Source of the DNA: CAYFQH01 sp964345215
Lineage (GTDB): Bacteria > Bacillota > Clostridia > Christensenellales > Aristaeellaceae
DNA: 64,000 nucleotides
Reading direction: 5' to 3'
Assembly: GCA_964345215.1 (NCBI GenBank)
Contig: CAYFQH010000003.1
Location: 1-64,000 of the forward strand
In this document: piece after piece, positions 41,657 through 50,249 of the stretch
Position numbering within the stretch: the first letter of the stretch is position 1
Layout: each line of letters starts with the position of its first letter
The notes under the pieces: generated by a model
Databases searched by the model: none
What the model was told of the DNA's origin: nothing
The model's input: only the letters and a program-made list of their open reading frames with translations
Program-made: the position numbers and the translations under genes

Positions 41657-42490
41657 ATGGCTATTCGCGTATATAAGCCGACTACGCCCGCCCGGCGCTT
41701 TATGTCGGTACTGACCTATGAAGAAATTACCAAGAAAAAACCAGAAAAATCTTTGCTTGAGCCAATGAAAAAGCACGCTGGCCGTAACAAGCAAGGGAAG
41801 ATCACCGTTCGTCACCGGGGCGGCGGAAACAAAACCCACTACCGTATTATTGACTTTAAACGCAACAAGCTGGAAGTGCCGGCAAAAGTTGCCGCCATTG
41901 AATACGACCCAAACCGTTCCGCCTTTATCGCCCTTTTGTTTTATGTAGACGGCGAAAAAAGGTACATCTTAGCCCCCCAGGGGCTGAAGGTGGGAGACAA
42001 AGTTGTATCCAGCGAAAGCGCTGACATCAAGGTGGGCAACTCCCTTCCGATTGCAAACATTCCTGTAGGTACTTTGATTCACAACATTGAGCTTAAGCCG
42101 GGCCGCGGCGGCCAGTTGGTCCGCTCTGCCGGCAACAGTGCCCAGCTGATGGCAAAAGAAGGAGGCTATGCCCTGCTTCGTCTGCCCTCTGGCGAAGTGC
42201 GGAAAGTACCCCTAAACGGCAGAGCCACCATTGGCGTTGTGGGCAACCACGATCATGAAAACGTTCGCATTGGTAAGGCCGGCCGTGTTCGCCACATGGG
42301 CAGGCGCCCCAGCGTTCGCGGTGTTGTAATGAACCCCGTTGATCACCCGCATGGCGGCGGTGAAGGAAAATCTCCTGTAGGTATGCCCGCGCCGCTAACA
42401 CCCTGGGGAAAACCTGCACTAGGTATGAAAACACGCAAACATAAAAAATATTCTAACGATATGATTGTAAAACGTGCGGGTGAAAAATAA
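41657..42490 (+). CDS. rplB: 50S ribosomal protein L2
   Basis: 277 residues. Begins with AIRVYKPTTPARRFMSV. The functionally important C-terminal region contains VVMNPVDHPHGGGEG, including the His essential for peptidyl transferase activity. L2 contacts domain IV of 23S rRNA and helps subunit joining. Ribosome binding site AGGGAGG; 17 bases after rplW. Confidence 0.98.
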   Translation: MAIRVYKPTTPARRFMSVLTYEEITKKKPEKSLLEPMKKHAGRNKQGKITVRHRGGGNKTHYRIIDFKRNKLEVPAKVAAIEYDPNRSAFIALLFYVDGEKRYILAPQGLKVGDKVVSSESADIKVGNSLPIANIPVGTLIHNIELKPGRGGQLVRSAGNSAQLMAKEGGYALLRLPSGEVRKVPLNGRATIGVVGNHDHENVRIGKAGRVRHMGRRPSVRGVVMNPVDHPHGGGEGKSPVGMPAPLTPWGKPALGMKTRKHKKYSNDMIVKRAGEK

Positions 42491-42523
42491 GCACGAACCT
42501 AGTAGGAAGGAGGCAGTCAACTC

Positions 42524-42802
42524 ATGAGCCGTTCAGTTAAAAAGGGACCTTATATTAGCGCAGTACTGTTAAAGCGCGTAGAAGAAATGAACAATTCCGG
42601 CAAAAAAACAGTGCTCAAAACCTGGTCAAGAGCTTCTACTATTTTTCCGGATTTCGTAGGCCACACCATCGCCGTACATGATGGGCGCAAACATGTGCCG
42701 GTGTATGTAACGGAGGATATGGTTGGTCATAAACTAGGCGAATTCGCACCCACGCGGACCTTCCGGGGCCACGCCGGGGATAAGGCTAGTGGCCGAAAAT
42801 AA
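42524..42802 (+). CDS. rpsS: 30S ribosomal protein S19
   Basis: 92 residues. Family start MSRSVKKGPYI and the conserved ending GHKLGEFAPTRTFRGHAGDK. It binds 16S rRNA in the 30S head together with S13. Ribosome binding site AAGGAGG before ATG 42524. Confidence 0.98.
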   Translation: MSRSVKKGPYISAVLLKRVEEMNNSGKKTVLKTWSRASTIFPDFVGHTIAVHDGRKHVPVYVTEDMVGHKLGEFAPTRTFRGHAGDKASGRK

Positions 42803-42823
42803 TAGGGAAGGAGTGAGTACCAG

Positions 42824-43207
42824 ATGGCAAAAAACACAAAAGAAAAAGCACTGGCCCGTGAGGCTAACCGCGACAGGCGCCCTCAGGCCCATGTGAAATA
42901 TGTTCGGATCTCCTCCCGTAAGGTGAAGATCGTGCTTGACTTAATTCGCGGAAAAAATGTGGACGAAGCATCAGCCATTTTAATGTATACCCCCAAAGCC
43001 GCATCACCGGTATTGCTAAAACTTTTAAACAGTGCCATTGCCAATGCGGTAAACAACCAGGATATGGACCGAAGCGCCTTATACGTGGCCGAAGTTTATG
43101 CCAACCAGGGGCCTACATTAAAACGATACCTTGCAAGAAGCCGCGGAAGCGCAGCCCCCATTTTAAAACGCACCAGCCATATTTCGATTGTGCTGGATCA
43201 AAAGTAA
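42824..43207 (+). CDS. rplV: 50S ribosomal protein L22
   Basis: 127 residues. Contains YVRISSRKVKIVLDLIRGKNVDEA and the long tunnel hairpin ending in RAR-like YLARSRGSAAPILKRTSHISIVL. The hairpin lines the peptide exit tunnel and is a site of macrolide resistance changes in other species. About 14 residues precede the usual core (KNTKEKALAREANRDRRP), a modest N-terminal extension. Confidence 0.97.
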   Translation: MAKNTKEKALAREANRDRRPQAHVKYVRISSRKVKIVLDLIRGKNVDEASAILMYTPKAASPVLLKLLNSAIANAVNNQDMDRSALYVAEVYANQGPTLKRYLARSRGSAAPILKRTSHISIVLDQK

Positions 43208-43228
43208 TCTGAAGGAGGAGGTTATCAA

Positions 43229-43903
43229 ATGGGTCAGAAAGTGAACCCACACGGCGCTCGTGTAGGCGTTATATTCGACTGGAGTACACGTTGGTATTCC
43301 GGAAAAAAAGATTTTGCGAACAACCTCGTTGAGGATTACAACCTTCGCAAAATGTTAAAAGAAAAGTATTATACAACAGGCATCAGCCGCATTGATATTG
43401 AAAGAAGTGCCAACCGCATTACTGTAAATATCTTTACCGCAAAGCCTGGTATGATTATTGGCCGCGGCGGCGCAGGGATTGAAGCCCTTAAAAAAGACAT
43501 TGATAAAATGTTGGGCCGCCCCGCTCAGTTAAATGTAATGGAAATTAAAAACCCCGACACCGACGCTCAACTTGTAGCCGAGAATATTGCCCAGCAACTG
43601 GAGAAGCGCATCAGCTTCCGCCGTGCGATGAAACAATCCATTCAGCGCTCGATGCGCGCGGGTGTAAAGGGAATTAAAACAGCTGTTGGCGGCCGGTTAG
43701 GCGGCGCAGACATTGCTAGAACCGAACACTACCACGAAGGTTCTATTCCCCTGCAAACCCTGCGGGCCAACATTGACTATGGCTTTGCAGAAGCCCATAC
43801 TACTTACGGCCGTATCGGTGTGAAAGTTTGGATTTATAAGGGACAGATTTTGCCTAAGGCTAAGCAAGCCCCGGCCCCTGCCCGCAGCGAAGGAGGCAAG
43901 TAA
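43229..43903 (+). CDS. rpsC: 30S ribosomal protein S3
   Basis: 224 residues. Starts MGQKVNPHGARVGVI, with a type 2 KH domain (VNIFTAKPGMIIGRGGAGIEALKK) and the C-terminal TAVGGRLGGADIARTE and GRIGVKVWIYKG. S3 lines the mRNA entry channel and has helicase activity. Ribosome binding site GGAGGAGG. The next gene starts four bases later. Confidence 0.98.
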   Translation: MGQKVNPHGARVGVIFDWSTRWYSGKKDFANNLVEDYNLRKMLKEKYYTTGISRIDIERSANRITVNIFTAKPGMIIGRGGAGIEALKKDIDKMLGRPAQLNVMEIKNPDTDAQLVAENIAQQLEKRISFRRAMKQSIQRSMRAGVKGIKTAVGGRLGGADIARTEHYHEGSIPLQTLRANIDYGFAEAHTTYGRIGVKVWIYKGQILPKAKQAPAPARSEGGK

Positions 43904-43906
43904 CCC

Positions 43907-44353
43907 ATGTTAATGCCCAAAAGAGTGAAACGCCGTAAAGTGTTTCGTGGCCGGATGAAGGGAAAAGCTTCCCGCGGCAATCTCATTGCTTATGGTGAAT
44001 TTGGTTTGGTGGCAGCAGAACCTTGTTGGATCACAAGCCAGCAAATTGAAGCAGCCCGTATTGCAATGACCCGTTACACTAAGCGTGGCGGACAAGTATG
44101 GATTAAAATTTTTCCCGATAAACCTGTAACTGAAAAACCTGCTGAAACACGCATGGGATCGGGCAAAGGTTCACCGGAATACTGGGTAGCAGTTGTAAAG
44201 CCCGGCAGGGTCATGTTTGAAATTGCCGGCGTTAGTGAGGAAGTAGCCAGAGAAGCGCTGCGTTTAGCCTCCCATAAGCTGCCCCTAAAAACCAAGTTTG
44301 CCAAAAAAGAAGATTTGGCGAAGAAGTACGAAGCGGGTGGTGATAGTAAATGA
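43907..44353 (+). CDS. rplP: 50S ribosomal protein L16
   Basis: 148 residues. Starts MLMPKRVKRRKVFRGRMKGKASRGN, with the conserved AAEPCWITSQQIEAARIA and RMGSGKGSPEYWVAVVKPGR segments. L16 helps position the A-site tRNA at the peptidyl transferase centre. The ATG lies 10 bases after GGAGG inside the end of rpsC. Its stop overlaps rpmC by four bases. Confidence 0.98.
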   Translation: MLMPKRVKRRKVFRGRMKGKASRGNLIAYGEFGLVAAEPCWITSQQIEAARIAMTRYTKRGGQVWIKIFPDKPVTEKPAETRMGSGKGSPEYWVAVVKPGRVMFEIAGVSEEVAREALRLASHKLPLKTKFAKKEDLAKKYEAGGDSK

Positions 44354-44547
44354 AGGCAAAAGAGTTTGCAGCAATGAACCAAGAACAGCTGAATGAAAAG
44401 GTGAATGAGCTGAAAAGCGAGCTATTCAACCTTCGTTTCCAACTCGCCACTGGCCAGTTGGAAAACACGATGCAGATTTCTTATGTAAAAAGAGATATTG
44501 CCCGTGCCAAGACCGTCCTACGTCAACTGGAACAAAAACAGGCTTAA
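44350..44547 (+). CDS. rpmC: 50S ribosomal protein L29
   Basis: 65 residues forming two helices. The family pattern LNEKVNELKSELFNLRFQLATGQLENTMQI is complete, followed by VKRDIARAKTVLRQ. L29 lies by L23 at the tunnel exit. It overlaps rplP by four bases and is followed by rpsQ after 27 bases. Confidence 0.97.
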   Translation: MKAKEFAAMNQEQLNEKVNELKSELFNLRFQLATGQLENTMQISYVKRDIARAKTVLRQLEQKQA

Positions 44548-44574
44548 AGTTTGTGAAAGGAGGCAACCGCTTCA

Positions 44575-44835
44575 ATGTCTGAACAAAGAGGAATTAGAAA
44601 GAGCCGCATAGGTGTTGTGGTAAGCGACAAGATGGACAAAACCATCGTTGTATCCATCAAAACCCGTGTCCGCCATCCCTTATATGGGAAAATTATGAAT
44701 CAAACAAGCAAATTAAAAGCCCACGATGAGAATAACCAGTGTGGTATCGGCGATACTGTACGGGTTATGGAAACCAGGCCCCTTAGCAAAACCAAGCACT
44801 GGCGCCTAGTTGAGATCATCGAGAAGGCTAAGTAA
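44575..44835 (+). CDS. rpsQ: 30S ribosomal protein S17
   Basis: 86 residues, an OB fold. Conserved segments are RKSRIGVVVSDKMDKTIVVSI, RHPLYGKIM and the signature GDTVRVMETRPLSKTKHWRLVEI. Primary 16S rRNA-binding protein. Ribosome binding site AAAGGAGG ahead of ATG 44575. Confidence 0.98.
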   Translation: MSEQRGIRKSRIGVVVSDKMDKTIVVSIKTRVRHPLYGKIMNQTSKLKAHDENNQCGIGDTVRVMETRPLSKTKHWRLVEIIEKAK

Positions 44836-44862
44836 TGAGCCGTCGTAAAGGAGGAAGTTTCC

Positions 44863-45231
44863 ATGATCCAGCCGCAAACGCGACTTAAGGTGGCCGATAA
44901 CTCCGGCGCCAAAGAAATTATGTGCATCCGCGTGCTCGGCGGTTCGTTCCGCCGTGATGGCTCCATTGGTGATATTATTGTGGCAAGTGTTAAAAGCGCA
45001 AACCCTGGTGGCGCTGTTAAAAAGGGTGACGTAATCAGAGCGGTTATCGTTCGCACCCGTAAAAACCGCCGCAGACCCGATGGAAGCTACATCAAATTTG
45101 ACGATAACGCAGCTGTTATCATCAATGACCAAAAAATGCCCCGCGGAACCCGTATATTCGGACCTGTAGCCCGTGAGCTGCGCGAAAAAGATTTTATGAA
45201 AATTGTTTCGCTGGCTCCTGAAGTATTATAA
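44863..45231 (+). CDS. rplN: 50S ribosomal protein L14
   Basis: 122 residues, canonical length. Starts MIQPQTRLKVADNSGAKEIMCIRVLGG and contains GDIIVASVKSANPGGAVKKGDVIRAVIVRTRK and the ending REKDFMKIVSLAPEVL. L14 is part of intersubunit bridges. First gene of the classical spc segment; no internal promoter is seen before it. Confidence 0.98.
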   Translation: MIQPQTRLKVADNSGAKEIMCIRVLGGSFRRDGSIGDIIVASVKSANPGGAVKKGDVIRAVIVRTRKNRRRPDGSYIKFDDNAAVIINDQKMPRGTRIFGPVARELREKDFMKIVSLAPEVL

Positions 45232-45246
45232 GGAGGTGTAACGATT

Positions 45247-45585
45247 ATGCATGTTCGTTCAAATGATCAGGTCGTTGTCATCTCCGGAGACAACAAGGGA
45301 CAACAAGGAAAAATTTTAACTGCCTATCCTAAAACAGGCAGAGTGATTGTTGAAGGCGTTGCATTGGTAAAAAAACACCAAAAGCCACGCCGTCAGGGAG
45401 AAGCTGGGGGAATTATTACGAAGGAAAGTACTATTGATGCCTCCAACGTAATGCTAATTTGCCCCAAATGCTCCAAACCGACCAGAGTAAACCACGCAAA
45501 GGCTGAAATGGAAGGAAAAGATGGAATTAAAAAAATGAAGAGCGTACGAGTATGTAAAAAGTGCGGCGCTCAAATTGATCAGTAA
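45247..45585 (+). CDS. rplX: 50S ribosomal protein L24
   Basis: 112 residues. The KOW motif reads DQVVVISGDNKGQQGKILTAYPKTGRVIVEGV. A C-terminal CPKCSKPTRV and CKKCGAQ pair of CxxC motifs shows the zinc-binding (C+) form of L24. It initiates 50S assembly. Ribosome binding site AAGGAGG. Confidence 0.97.
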   Translation: MHVRSNDQVVVISGDNKGQQGKILTAYPKTGRVIVEGVALVKKHQKPRRQGEAGGIITKESTIDASNVMLICPKCSKPTRVNHAKAEMEGKDGIKKMKSVRVCKKCGAQIDQ

Positions 45586-45599
45586 AGGAGATTCAGCCC

Positions 45600-46142
45600 A
45601 TGGCTACCAGATTAAAAGAAAAATATTTAGCCGAAGCTGCACCTGCTTTACAGCAAAAATTCGGCTATAAAAACGTGATGCAAACACCAAAACTGGAAAA
45701 AGTTGTGATTAACATCGGTCTTGGTAATGCAAAGGATAACCCGAAAAAATTTGAAGCAGCGGTAAATGAGCTAACGGTTATTTCCGGCCAAAAACCCCTT
45801 ACGATTAAAGCGAAAAGAAGCGTAGCTAACTTTAAGCTTCGTGAAGGGATGAATATTGCTACAAAAGTAACTTTACGGGGCAAGCAAATGGAAGAGTTTG
45901 TTGATAAACTCATTAACATCGCCCTTCCCCGTGTACGCGACTTTAGAGGCGTATCCAACAAGGCTTTTGACGGCCGGGGCAACTACGCCTTAGGCATAAA
46001 GGAACAATTGATTTTTCCCGAAATAAACTACGACACTGTAGAAGAAATTCGCGGAATGGAAATCATCTTTATTACAACAGCAAATACCGATGAGGAATGT
46101 AAAGAACTCTTAACCCTCCTTGGTATGCCATTTGCACATTAA
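45600..46142 (+). CDS. rplE: 50S ribosomal protein L5
   Basis: 180 residues. Contains the family pattern PKLEKVVINIGLG, SGQKPLTIKAKRSVANFKLREG and the later RDFRGVSNKAFDGRGNYALGIKEQLIFPEI. L5 binds 5S rRNA in the central protuberance and contacts P-site tRNA. It has an ordinary length and lies 15 bases after rplX. Confidence 0.98.
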   Translation: MATRLKEKYLAEAAPALQQKFGYKNVMQTPKLEKVVINIGLGNAKDNPKKFEAAVNELTVISGQKPLTIKAKRSVANFKLREGMNIATKVTLRGKQMEEFVDKLINIALPRVRDFRGVSNKAFDGRGNYALGIKEQLIFPEINYDTVEEIRGMEIIFITTANTDEECKELLTLLGMPFAH

Positions 46143-46159
46143 AGGGAGGAGTAAAAGTT

Positions 46160-46345
46160 ATGGCTAAAAAAAGTATGATTATCAAACAACAAAGAGAGCC
46201 TAAGTTCTCCACCCGTGCATATACACGTTGCCGCATTTGCGGAAGACCTCACGCAGTGCTCCGTAAATATGGTGTTTGCCGTATTTGCTTTAGAGAATTA
46301 GCTTATCAAGGTCAAATCCCCGGCGTACGCAAAGCCAGTTGGTAA
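46160..46345 (+). CDS. rpsZ: 30S ribosomal protein S14, zinc-binding type Z
   Basis: 61 residues. The short form with two CxxC motifs, RCRICGRPHAVLRKYGVCRICFREL, that bind one zinc; it is the normal form in zinc-replete Firmicutes. No zinc-independent S14 gene is in the window. It sits between rplE and rpsH as usual. Confidence 0.97.
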   Translation: MAKKSMIIKQQREPKFSTRAYTRCRICGRPHAVLRKYGVCRICFRELAYQGQIPGVRKASW

Positions 46346-46374
46346 TAGGGGAAGAACGGAAGGAGGTCCATTAG

Positions 46375-46776
46375 ATGCTCGTGAATGATCCAGTTGCCGA
46401 TATGCTTACCCGCATTCGCAATGCACAGGTTGCAAAGCATGATGCTGTGTTGGTGCCTGCAAGCAACACCAAAAAAGCCATTGCCAAGATTCTTTTGGCA
46501 GAAGGCTATGTAAAAGCAGTAGATTATGTAAAAGATGGGTCTTCAAACAATATTAAAATTGTTTTGAAGTACCTTGATGGAAAAAACCAACCGGTTATTG
46601 CCGGCTTAAAAAGAATTTCAAAACCCGGTTTACGGGTTTACGCAAAATGCAATGACCTGCCTAAGGTTTTAGGCGGGCTGGGTATTGCAATTATTAGTAC
46701 ATCAAAAGGAATTATGACCGATAAACAAGCCCGTCAAAGCGCCATGGGTGGCGAAGTGATGGCTTATATCTGGTAA
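46375..46776 (+). CDS. rpsH: 30S ribosomal protein S8
   Basis: 133 residues. Starts with NDPVADMLTRIRNA and ends with GIMTDKQARQSAMGGEVMAYIW. S8 binds 16S rRNA helix 21 and in E. coli represses the spc operon by binding its mRNA near rplE. Ribosome binding site AAGGAGG. Confidence 0.98.
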   Translation: MLVNDPVADMLTRIRNAQVAKHDAVLVPASNTKKAIAKILLAEGYVKAVDYVKDGSSNNIKIVLKYLDGKNQPVIAGLKRISKPGLRVYAKCNDLPKVLGGLGIAIISTSKGIMTDKQARQSAMGGEVMAYIW

Positions 46777-46805
46777 TAAACCGACACGTCAATGGAGGTG
46801 CGCTT

Positions 46806-47345
46806 ATGTCTAGAATCGGAAAGCTTCCGATCACAATTCCCGCGGGCGTGACGGTGACGGTGGCAGACGACAACACTGTAACAGTTAAAGGCCCAAAAGG
46901 TGAACTGTCCCAGTGGGTCAACCGTGATATTACCGTTGAGCAGGAAGGCAATGTCCTTACCCTGATTCGCCCGTCCGATGCAAAGCCCCATAAGGCCATG
47001 CACGGATTATACCGCAGTTTAGTTAACAACATGGTTGTTGGCGTAACAGACGGATACTCAAAAACTTTAGAACTGGTTGGTACCGGTTACCGGGCACAGG
47101 TAGATGGAAAGAAGTTAACCCTAAATGTTGGCTACTCTCATCCCGTTGTGTTTGAAGCACCGGAGAATGTCAGTTTTGAAACCCCCGCCGCTACAAAAAT
47201 TATTGTTAAAGGCATTAGCAAGCAAGTAGTAGGCAACTTGGCAGCCGACATTCGTGCCGTACGTAAACCCGAGCCTTACCTTGGTAAAGGCATTAAGTAC
47301 GAAAACGAATATATCCGCCGCAAAGAAGGAAAAACCGGTAAATAA
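46806..47345 (+). CDS. rplF: 50S ribosomal protein L6
   Basis: 179 residues, two similar domains. Starts MSRIGKLPITIPAGVTV and carries the C-terminal signature PEPYLGKGIKYENEYIRRKEGKTGK. L6 lies at the base of the stalk next to the GTPase-associated centre. Preceded by GGAGG. Confidence 0.98.
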   Translation: MSRIGKLPITIPAGVTVTVADDNTVTVKGPKGELSQWVNRDITVEQEGNVLTLIRPSDAKPHKAMHGLYRSLVNNMVVGVTDGYSKTLELVGTGYRAQVDGKKLTLNVGYSHPVVFEAPENVSFETPAATKIIVKGISKQVVGNLAADIRAVRKPEPYLGKGIKYENEYIRRKEGKTGK

Positions 47346-47363
47346 GAAAGGGAGTGAACGCAG

Positions 47364-47732
47364 ATGTTTAAAAAGCTTGACCGGAATAAGAATCGTGCTA
47401 TCCGTCATGCTCGGATTCGTAAAAAAATCAGCGGCACCCCCGAAATGCCGCGTCTGTGCGTTTTTCGCAGTACAAATCACATCTATGCCCAAATCATTGA
47501 TGATTTAAAAGGGCATACCTTAGTAGCTGCTTCAACGATTGACCCTCAATTAAAGGGACAGCTTGAAGAAGTAGATAAAAAAGGTGCCTCAAAACTTGTG
47601 GGCAAGCTTATTGCCGAGCGAGCTTTGCAAGCGGGCATCAAATCAGTAGTGTTTGATCGGGGCGGTCATGTTTATACCGGCCGTGTTGAACAGTTAGCTG
47701 CTGGTGCCCGTGAAGCGGGTCTGGAATTCTAA
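47364..47732 (+). CDS. rplR: 50S ribosomal protein L18
   Basis: 122 residues. Conserved segments are RHARIRKKISGTPEMPRLCVFRSTNHIYAQIIDD and the C-terminal VVFDRGGHVYTGRVEQLAAGAREAGLEF. L18 binds 5S rRNA. Located between rplF and rpsE as in nearly all bacteria. Confidence 0.98.
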   Translation: MFKKLDRNKNRAIRHARIRKKISGTPEMPRLCVFRSTNHIYAQIIDDLKGHTLVAASTIDPQLKGQLEEVDKKGASKLVGKLIAERALQAGIKSVVFDRGGHVYTGRVEQLAAGAREAGLEF

Positions 47733-47749
47733 GAGAAGGAGGAAGAGCT

Positions 47750-48247
47750 ATGCAACGCTACGAGCAGCCCAGCGAGTTTAAAGAAAGATTAGTATCTGTA
47801 AACCGCGTTACCAAAGTTGTAAAAGGTGGTCGTAACTTCCGTTTTGCCGCATTGGTAGTGGTTGGTGATGAGAATGGCCGTGTAGGAGCAGGGCTTGGTA
47901 AAGCCACTGAAATTCCTGAAGCCATTCGCAAAGCCGTTGAAGATGCAAAAAAACACTTAATCAACGTATCTTTAGATGGAACAAGTATCCCTCATGAGTC
48001 AACAGGATATTATGGCACAAGCAAAGTTGTTCTGCTTCCTGCCCCGGAAGGTACAGGTGTTATCGCCGGTGGCGGAACCCGTGCAGTATTGGAACTGGCA
48101 GGTGTTCAGGATATTCGTACCAAATCTTTTGGCAGCAGCAATAAGATCAACGTAGTGAAGTCAACCCTAAATGGGCTGAACCAACTTCGCTCTGCTGAAG
48201 AAGTTGCCAGAATGCGCGGTAAAACCGTTGAGGACATATTAGGCTAG
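47750..48247 (+). CDS. rpsE: 30S ribosomal protein S5
   Basis: 165 residues. The N-terminal double-stranded RNA-binding fold carries ERLVSVNRVTKVVKGGRNFRFAALVVVGD and the C-terminal half GGGTRAVLELAGVQDIRTKSFGSSN. S5 is involved in decoding accuracy and mRNA entry. Ribosome binding site AAGGAGG. Confidence 0.98.
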   Translation: MQRYEQPSEFKERLVSVNRVTKVVKGGRNFRFAALVVVGDENGRVGAGLGKATEIPEAIRKAVEDAKKHLINVSLDGTSIPHESTGYYGTSKVVLLPAPEGTGVIAGGGTRAVLELAGVQDIRTKSFGSSNKINVVKSTLNGLNQLRSAEEVARMRGKTVEDILG

Positions 48248-48263
48248 AGAGGGGAAAACAAAA

Positions 48264-48446
48264 ATGAAATTAAAAGTAACTTTAAAAAAATCCCCCATCG
48301 GCAGCTTGAAAGTCCATATTGATACGATTAAAGCATTGGGGCTTCGCAAAATTGGTCAAACAGTGATCAAAGAAGATAACCCCTGCATCAGGGGACAAAT
48401 ATTCCGCGTAAAACATATGGTTTTAGTGGAAGAAATTAACGAGTAA
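48264..48446 (+). CDS. rpmD: 50S ribosomal protein L30
   Basis: 60 residues. The short bacterial form, with VTLKKSPIGSLKVHIDTIKALGLRKIGQTVI and a C-terminal FRVKHMVLVEEI. It is present here although some lineages lack it. 16 bases after rpsE and 14 before rplO. Confidence 0.97.
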   Translation: MKLKVTLKKSPIGSLKVHIDTIKALGLRKIGQTVIKEDNPCIRGQIFRVKHMVLVEEINE

Positions 48447-48460
48447 AGGAGGGGAAGCCC

Positions 48461-48901
48461 ATGAAATTGCATGAATTAAAGCCTGCCGCAGGTTCTACTG
48501 CCACTCCAAAACGGTTGGGTCGCGGCACAGGATCTGGATTGGGAAAGACCTCCGGTAAAGGGCACAAAGGCCAACTGGCACGTTCAGGCGGCGGGAAAGC
48601 TCCGGGCTTTGAAGGGGGTCAAATGCCTTTAACCCGGCGTGTGCCCAAAAGAGGATTTACCAATATTTTTTCTAAAAAATATGCTACTGTAAACGTGGAG
48701 CGCCTTAACATTTTCGAAGACGGAGCTGTAGTTACCGTGGAATCCCTCATTGGAGCCGGTTTAATCAAAAAAACTTTAGACGGCGTAAAAATTCTGGGTG
48801 ATGGCGAACTAACCCGGAACTTAACTGTGAAGGCCACCAAGTTTACAGATTCTGCAAAGGAAAAGATTGAGGCACTCGGCGGGAAAGCCGAGGTGATTTA
48901 A
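48461..48901 (+). CDS. rplO: 50S ribosomal protein L15
   Basis: 146 residues. Starts MKLHELKPAAGSTATPKRLGRGTGSGLGKTSGKGHKGQ, with the glycine- and arginine-rich N-terminal tail that threads into 23S rRNA and a globular C-terminal domain ending IEALGGKAEVI. The secY start follows its stop by two bases. Confidence 0.98.
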   Translation: MKLHELKPAAGSTATPKRLGRGTGSGLGKTSGKGHKGQLARSGGGKAPGFEGGQMPLTRRVPKRGFTNIFSKKYATVNVERLNIFEDGAVVTVESLIGAGLIKKTLDGVKILGDGELTRNLTVKATKFTDSAKEKIEALGGKAEVI

Positions 48902-48903
48902 CC

Positions 48904-50166
48904 ATGTGGGAAACGTTACGGAATGCATGGAGCGTAAAGGATATACGAAAGAAGATTCTGTATACATTTTTCATGCTGCTGATCTTCCGCCTTGTAGGGG
49001 TTATTCCCGCGCCCGGCATTGACAACGCAGCGGTTAAAGCCAGCCTTGGAATGGAAACACTGCCCATTTTCGGCGTGTTAAATATGATGACAGGGGGCGA
49101 CTTCTCCCAGATGACCGTTATGGCCATGGGTATCTCTCCTTACATCAACGCTTCCATTATTATGCAGCTGCTAACCATTGCCATCCCGGCTCTGGAGCGA
49201 ATGCAAAAAGAAGGCCAGGAAGGCCAAAAAAAGATCAACCGGATTAGCCGCTATGTAACCATCGGCCTGGCTGTTGTTCAAGCAATCGGCTTGGCCGCCG
49301 GCCAACGGTTTATTTTGCCGGGTTGGCAAAACTACGTGCTGGTTGGCTTAAGTATGGCCGCCGGTACAGCACTGGCTATGTGGATTGGTGAAAATATTAC
49401 CGAAAAAGGCATTGGAAATGGTATTTCCCTTCTCATCTTTGTAGGTATTATTTCTAACTTGTTCTCAGGCTTTGTAAATCTGTTTGCCAATGCTTTTGCT
49501 GCAACCAGCATCGGCCCTTGGCTTAGCCTCTTAGGCGTAGCTGCTGTAACCTTGGTGATTGTTACAGCCGTTACCTTTGTTGAACTGGGTGAGAGAAGAA
49601 TACCCGTTCAGTATGCAAAGCGGGTTGTGGGACGGAAAATGTATGGGGGCCAAAGCACCCATATTCCACTAAAGGTAAATGCTACCGGCGTTCTGCCTTT
49701 GATTTTCGCCTCCTCTTTCCTAGCCTTTCCTGGAACGATTGCCCAGTTGGTTGCCCCTGGCAGCGGCGCTGCAAAATGGTTCTCGGCCAACATGAGCCAA
49801 ACTTCATTTTGGTATAATCTGATTATGTTCCTGCTGATTATTGCTTTTGCTTATTTTTATAAGTCCATCAGCTTTAACCCTCAGGATATCGCAAAGAATA
49901 TTCAACAACAAGGTGGGCTTATTCCTGGCATCCGTTCAGGAAAGGCCACTGTAGATTTCTTAGCCAGGTCAAGTAACCGCCTCACTTTGTTTGGTGCCTT
50001 GTTCCTTGGCATTCTGGCAACCTTGCCAGGCTTTCTTCTGGTGGCTTTGGGACTGCAAATTCCCTTTGGCCCCTCATCTATGCTCATTGCAGTAAGTGTT
50101 GCCCTTGAAACCATGCGTGAGATTGAAAGCCAGCTGGTAACAAGAAACTACAAAGGATTCTTATAA
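48904..50166 (+). CDS. secY: Preprotein translocase subunit SecY
   Basis: 420 residues, ten membrane helices. Forms the protein-conducting channel with SecE and SecG. Signatures are IFRLVGVIPAPGID, the plug region after helix 1, GMGISPYINASIIMQLL-like sequence, GIGNGISLLIFVGI, PLKVNATGVLPLIFASS and the C-terminal helix after QLVTRNYKGFL. It is coupled to rplO and is followed by an unusual perfect hairpin before adk. Confidence 0.97.
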   Translation: MWETLRNAWSVKDIRKKILYTFFMLLIFRLVGVIPAPGIDNAAVKASLGMETLPIFGVLNMMTGGDFSQMTVMAMGISPYINASIIMQLLTIAIPALERMQKEGQEGQKKINRISRYVTIGLAVVQAIGLAAGQRFILPGWQNYVLVGLSMAAGTALAMWIGENITEKGIGNGISLLIFVGIISNLFSGFVNLFANAFAATSIGPWLSLLGVAAVTLVIVTAVTFVELGERRIPVQYAKRVVGRKMYGGQSTHIPLKVNATGVLPLIFASSFLAFPGTIAQLVAPGSGAAKWFSANMSQTSFWYNLIMFLLIIAFAYFYKSISFNPQDIAKNIQQQGGLIPGIRSGKATVDFLARSSNRLTLFGALFLGILATLPGFLLVALGLQIPFGPSSMLIAVSVALETMREIESQLVTRNYKGFL

Positions 50167-50178
50167 AATCAATTTTAT

Positions 50179-50214
50179 CCATCATAGGTTTTGAGCAGTC
50201 AAAACCTATGATGG
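50179..50214. repeat. Perfect 16-bp inverted repeat with 4-base loop, secY-adk gap
   Basis: CCATCATAGGTTTTGA, loop GCAG, TCAAAACCTATGATGG. No T tract follows, so it is not an ordinary rho-independent terminator. It could be an RNase III site, an mRNA-stabilising stem or a partial terminator that separates secY expression from adk. Confidence 0.85.
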
Positions 50215-50249
50215 ACAACCCTGTTTAAAAACTAGAAGGAGGGGTATAG

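Noticed and set aside
50179..50214. Rho-independent terminator after secY
   Set aside because: The stem is perfect but there is no T tract and the downstream genes adk-map-infA have no obvious promoter of their own.
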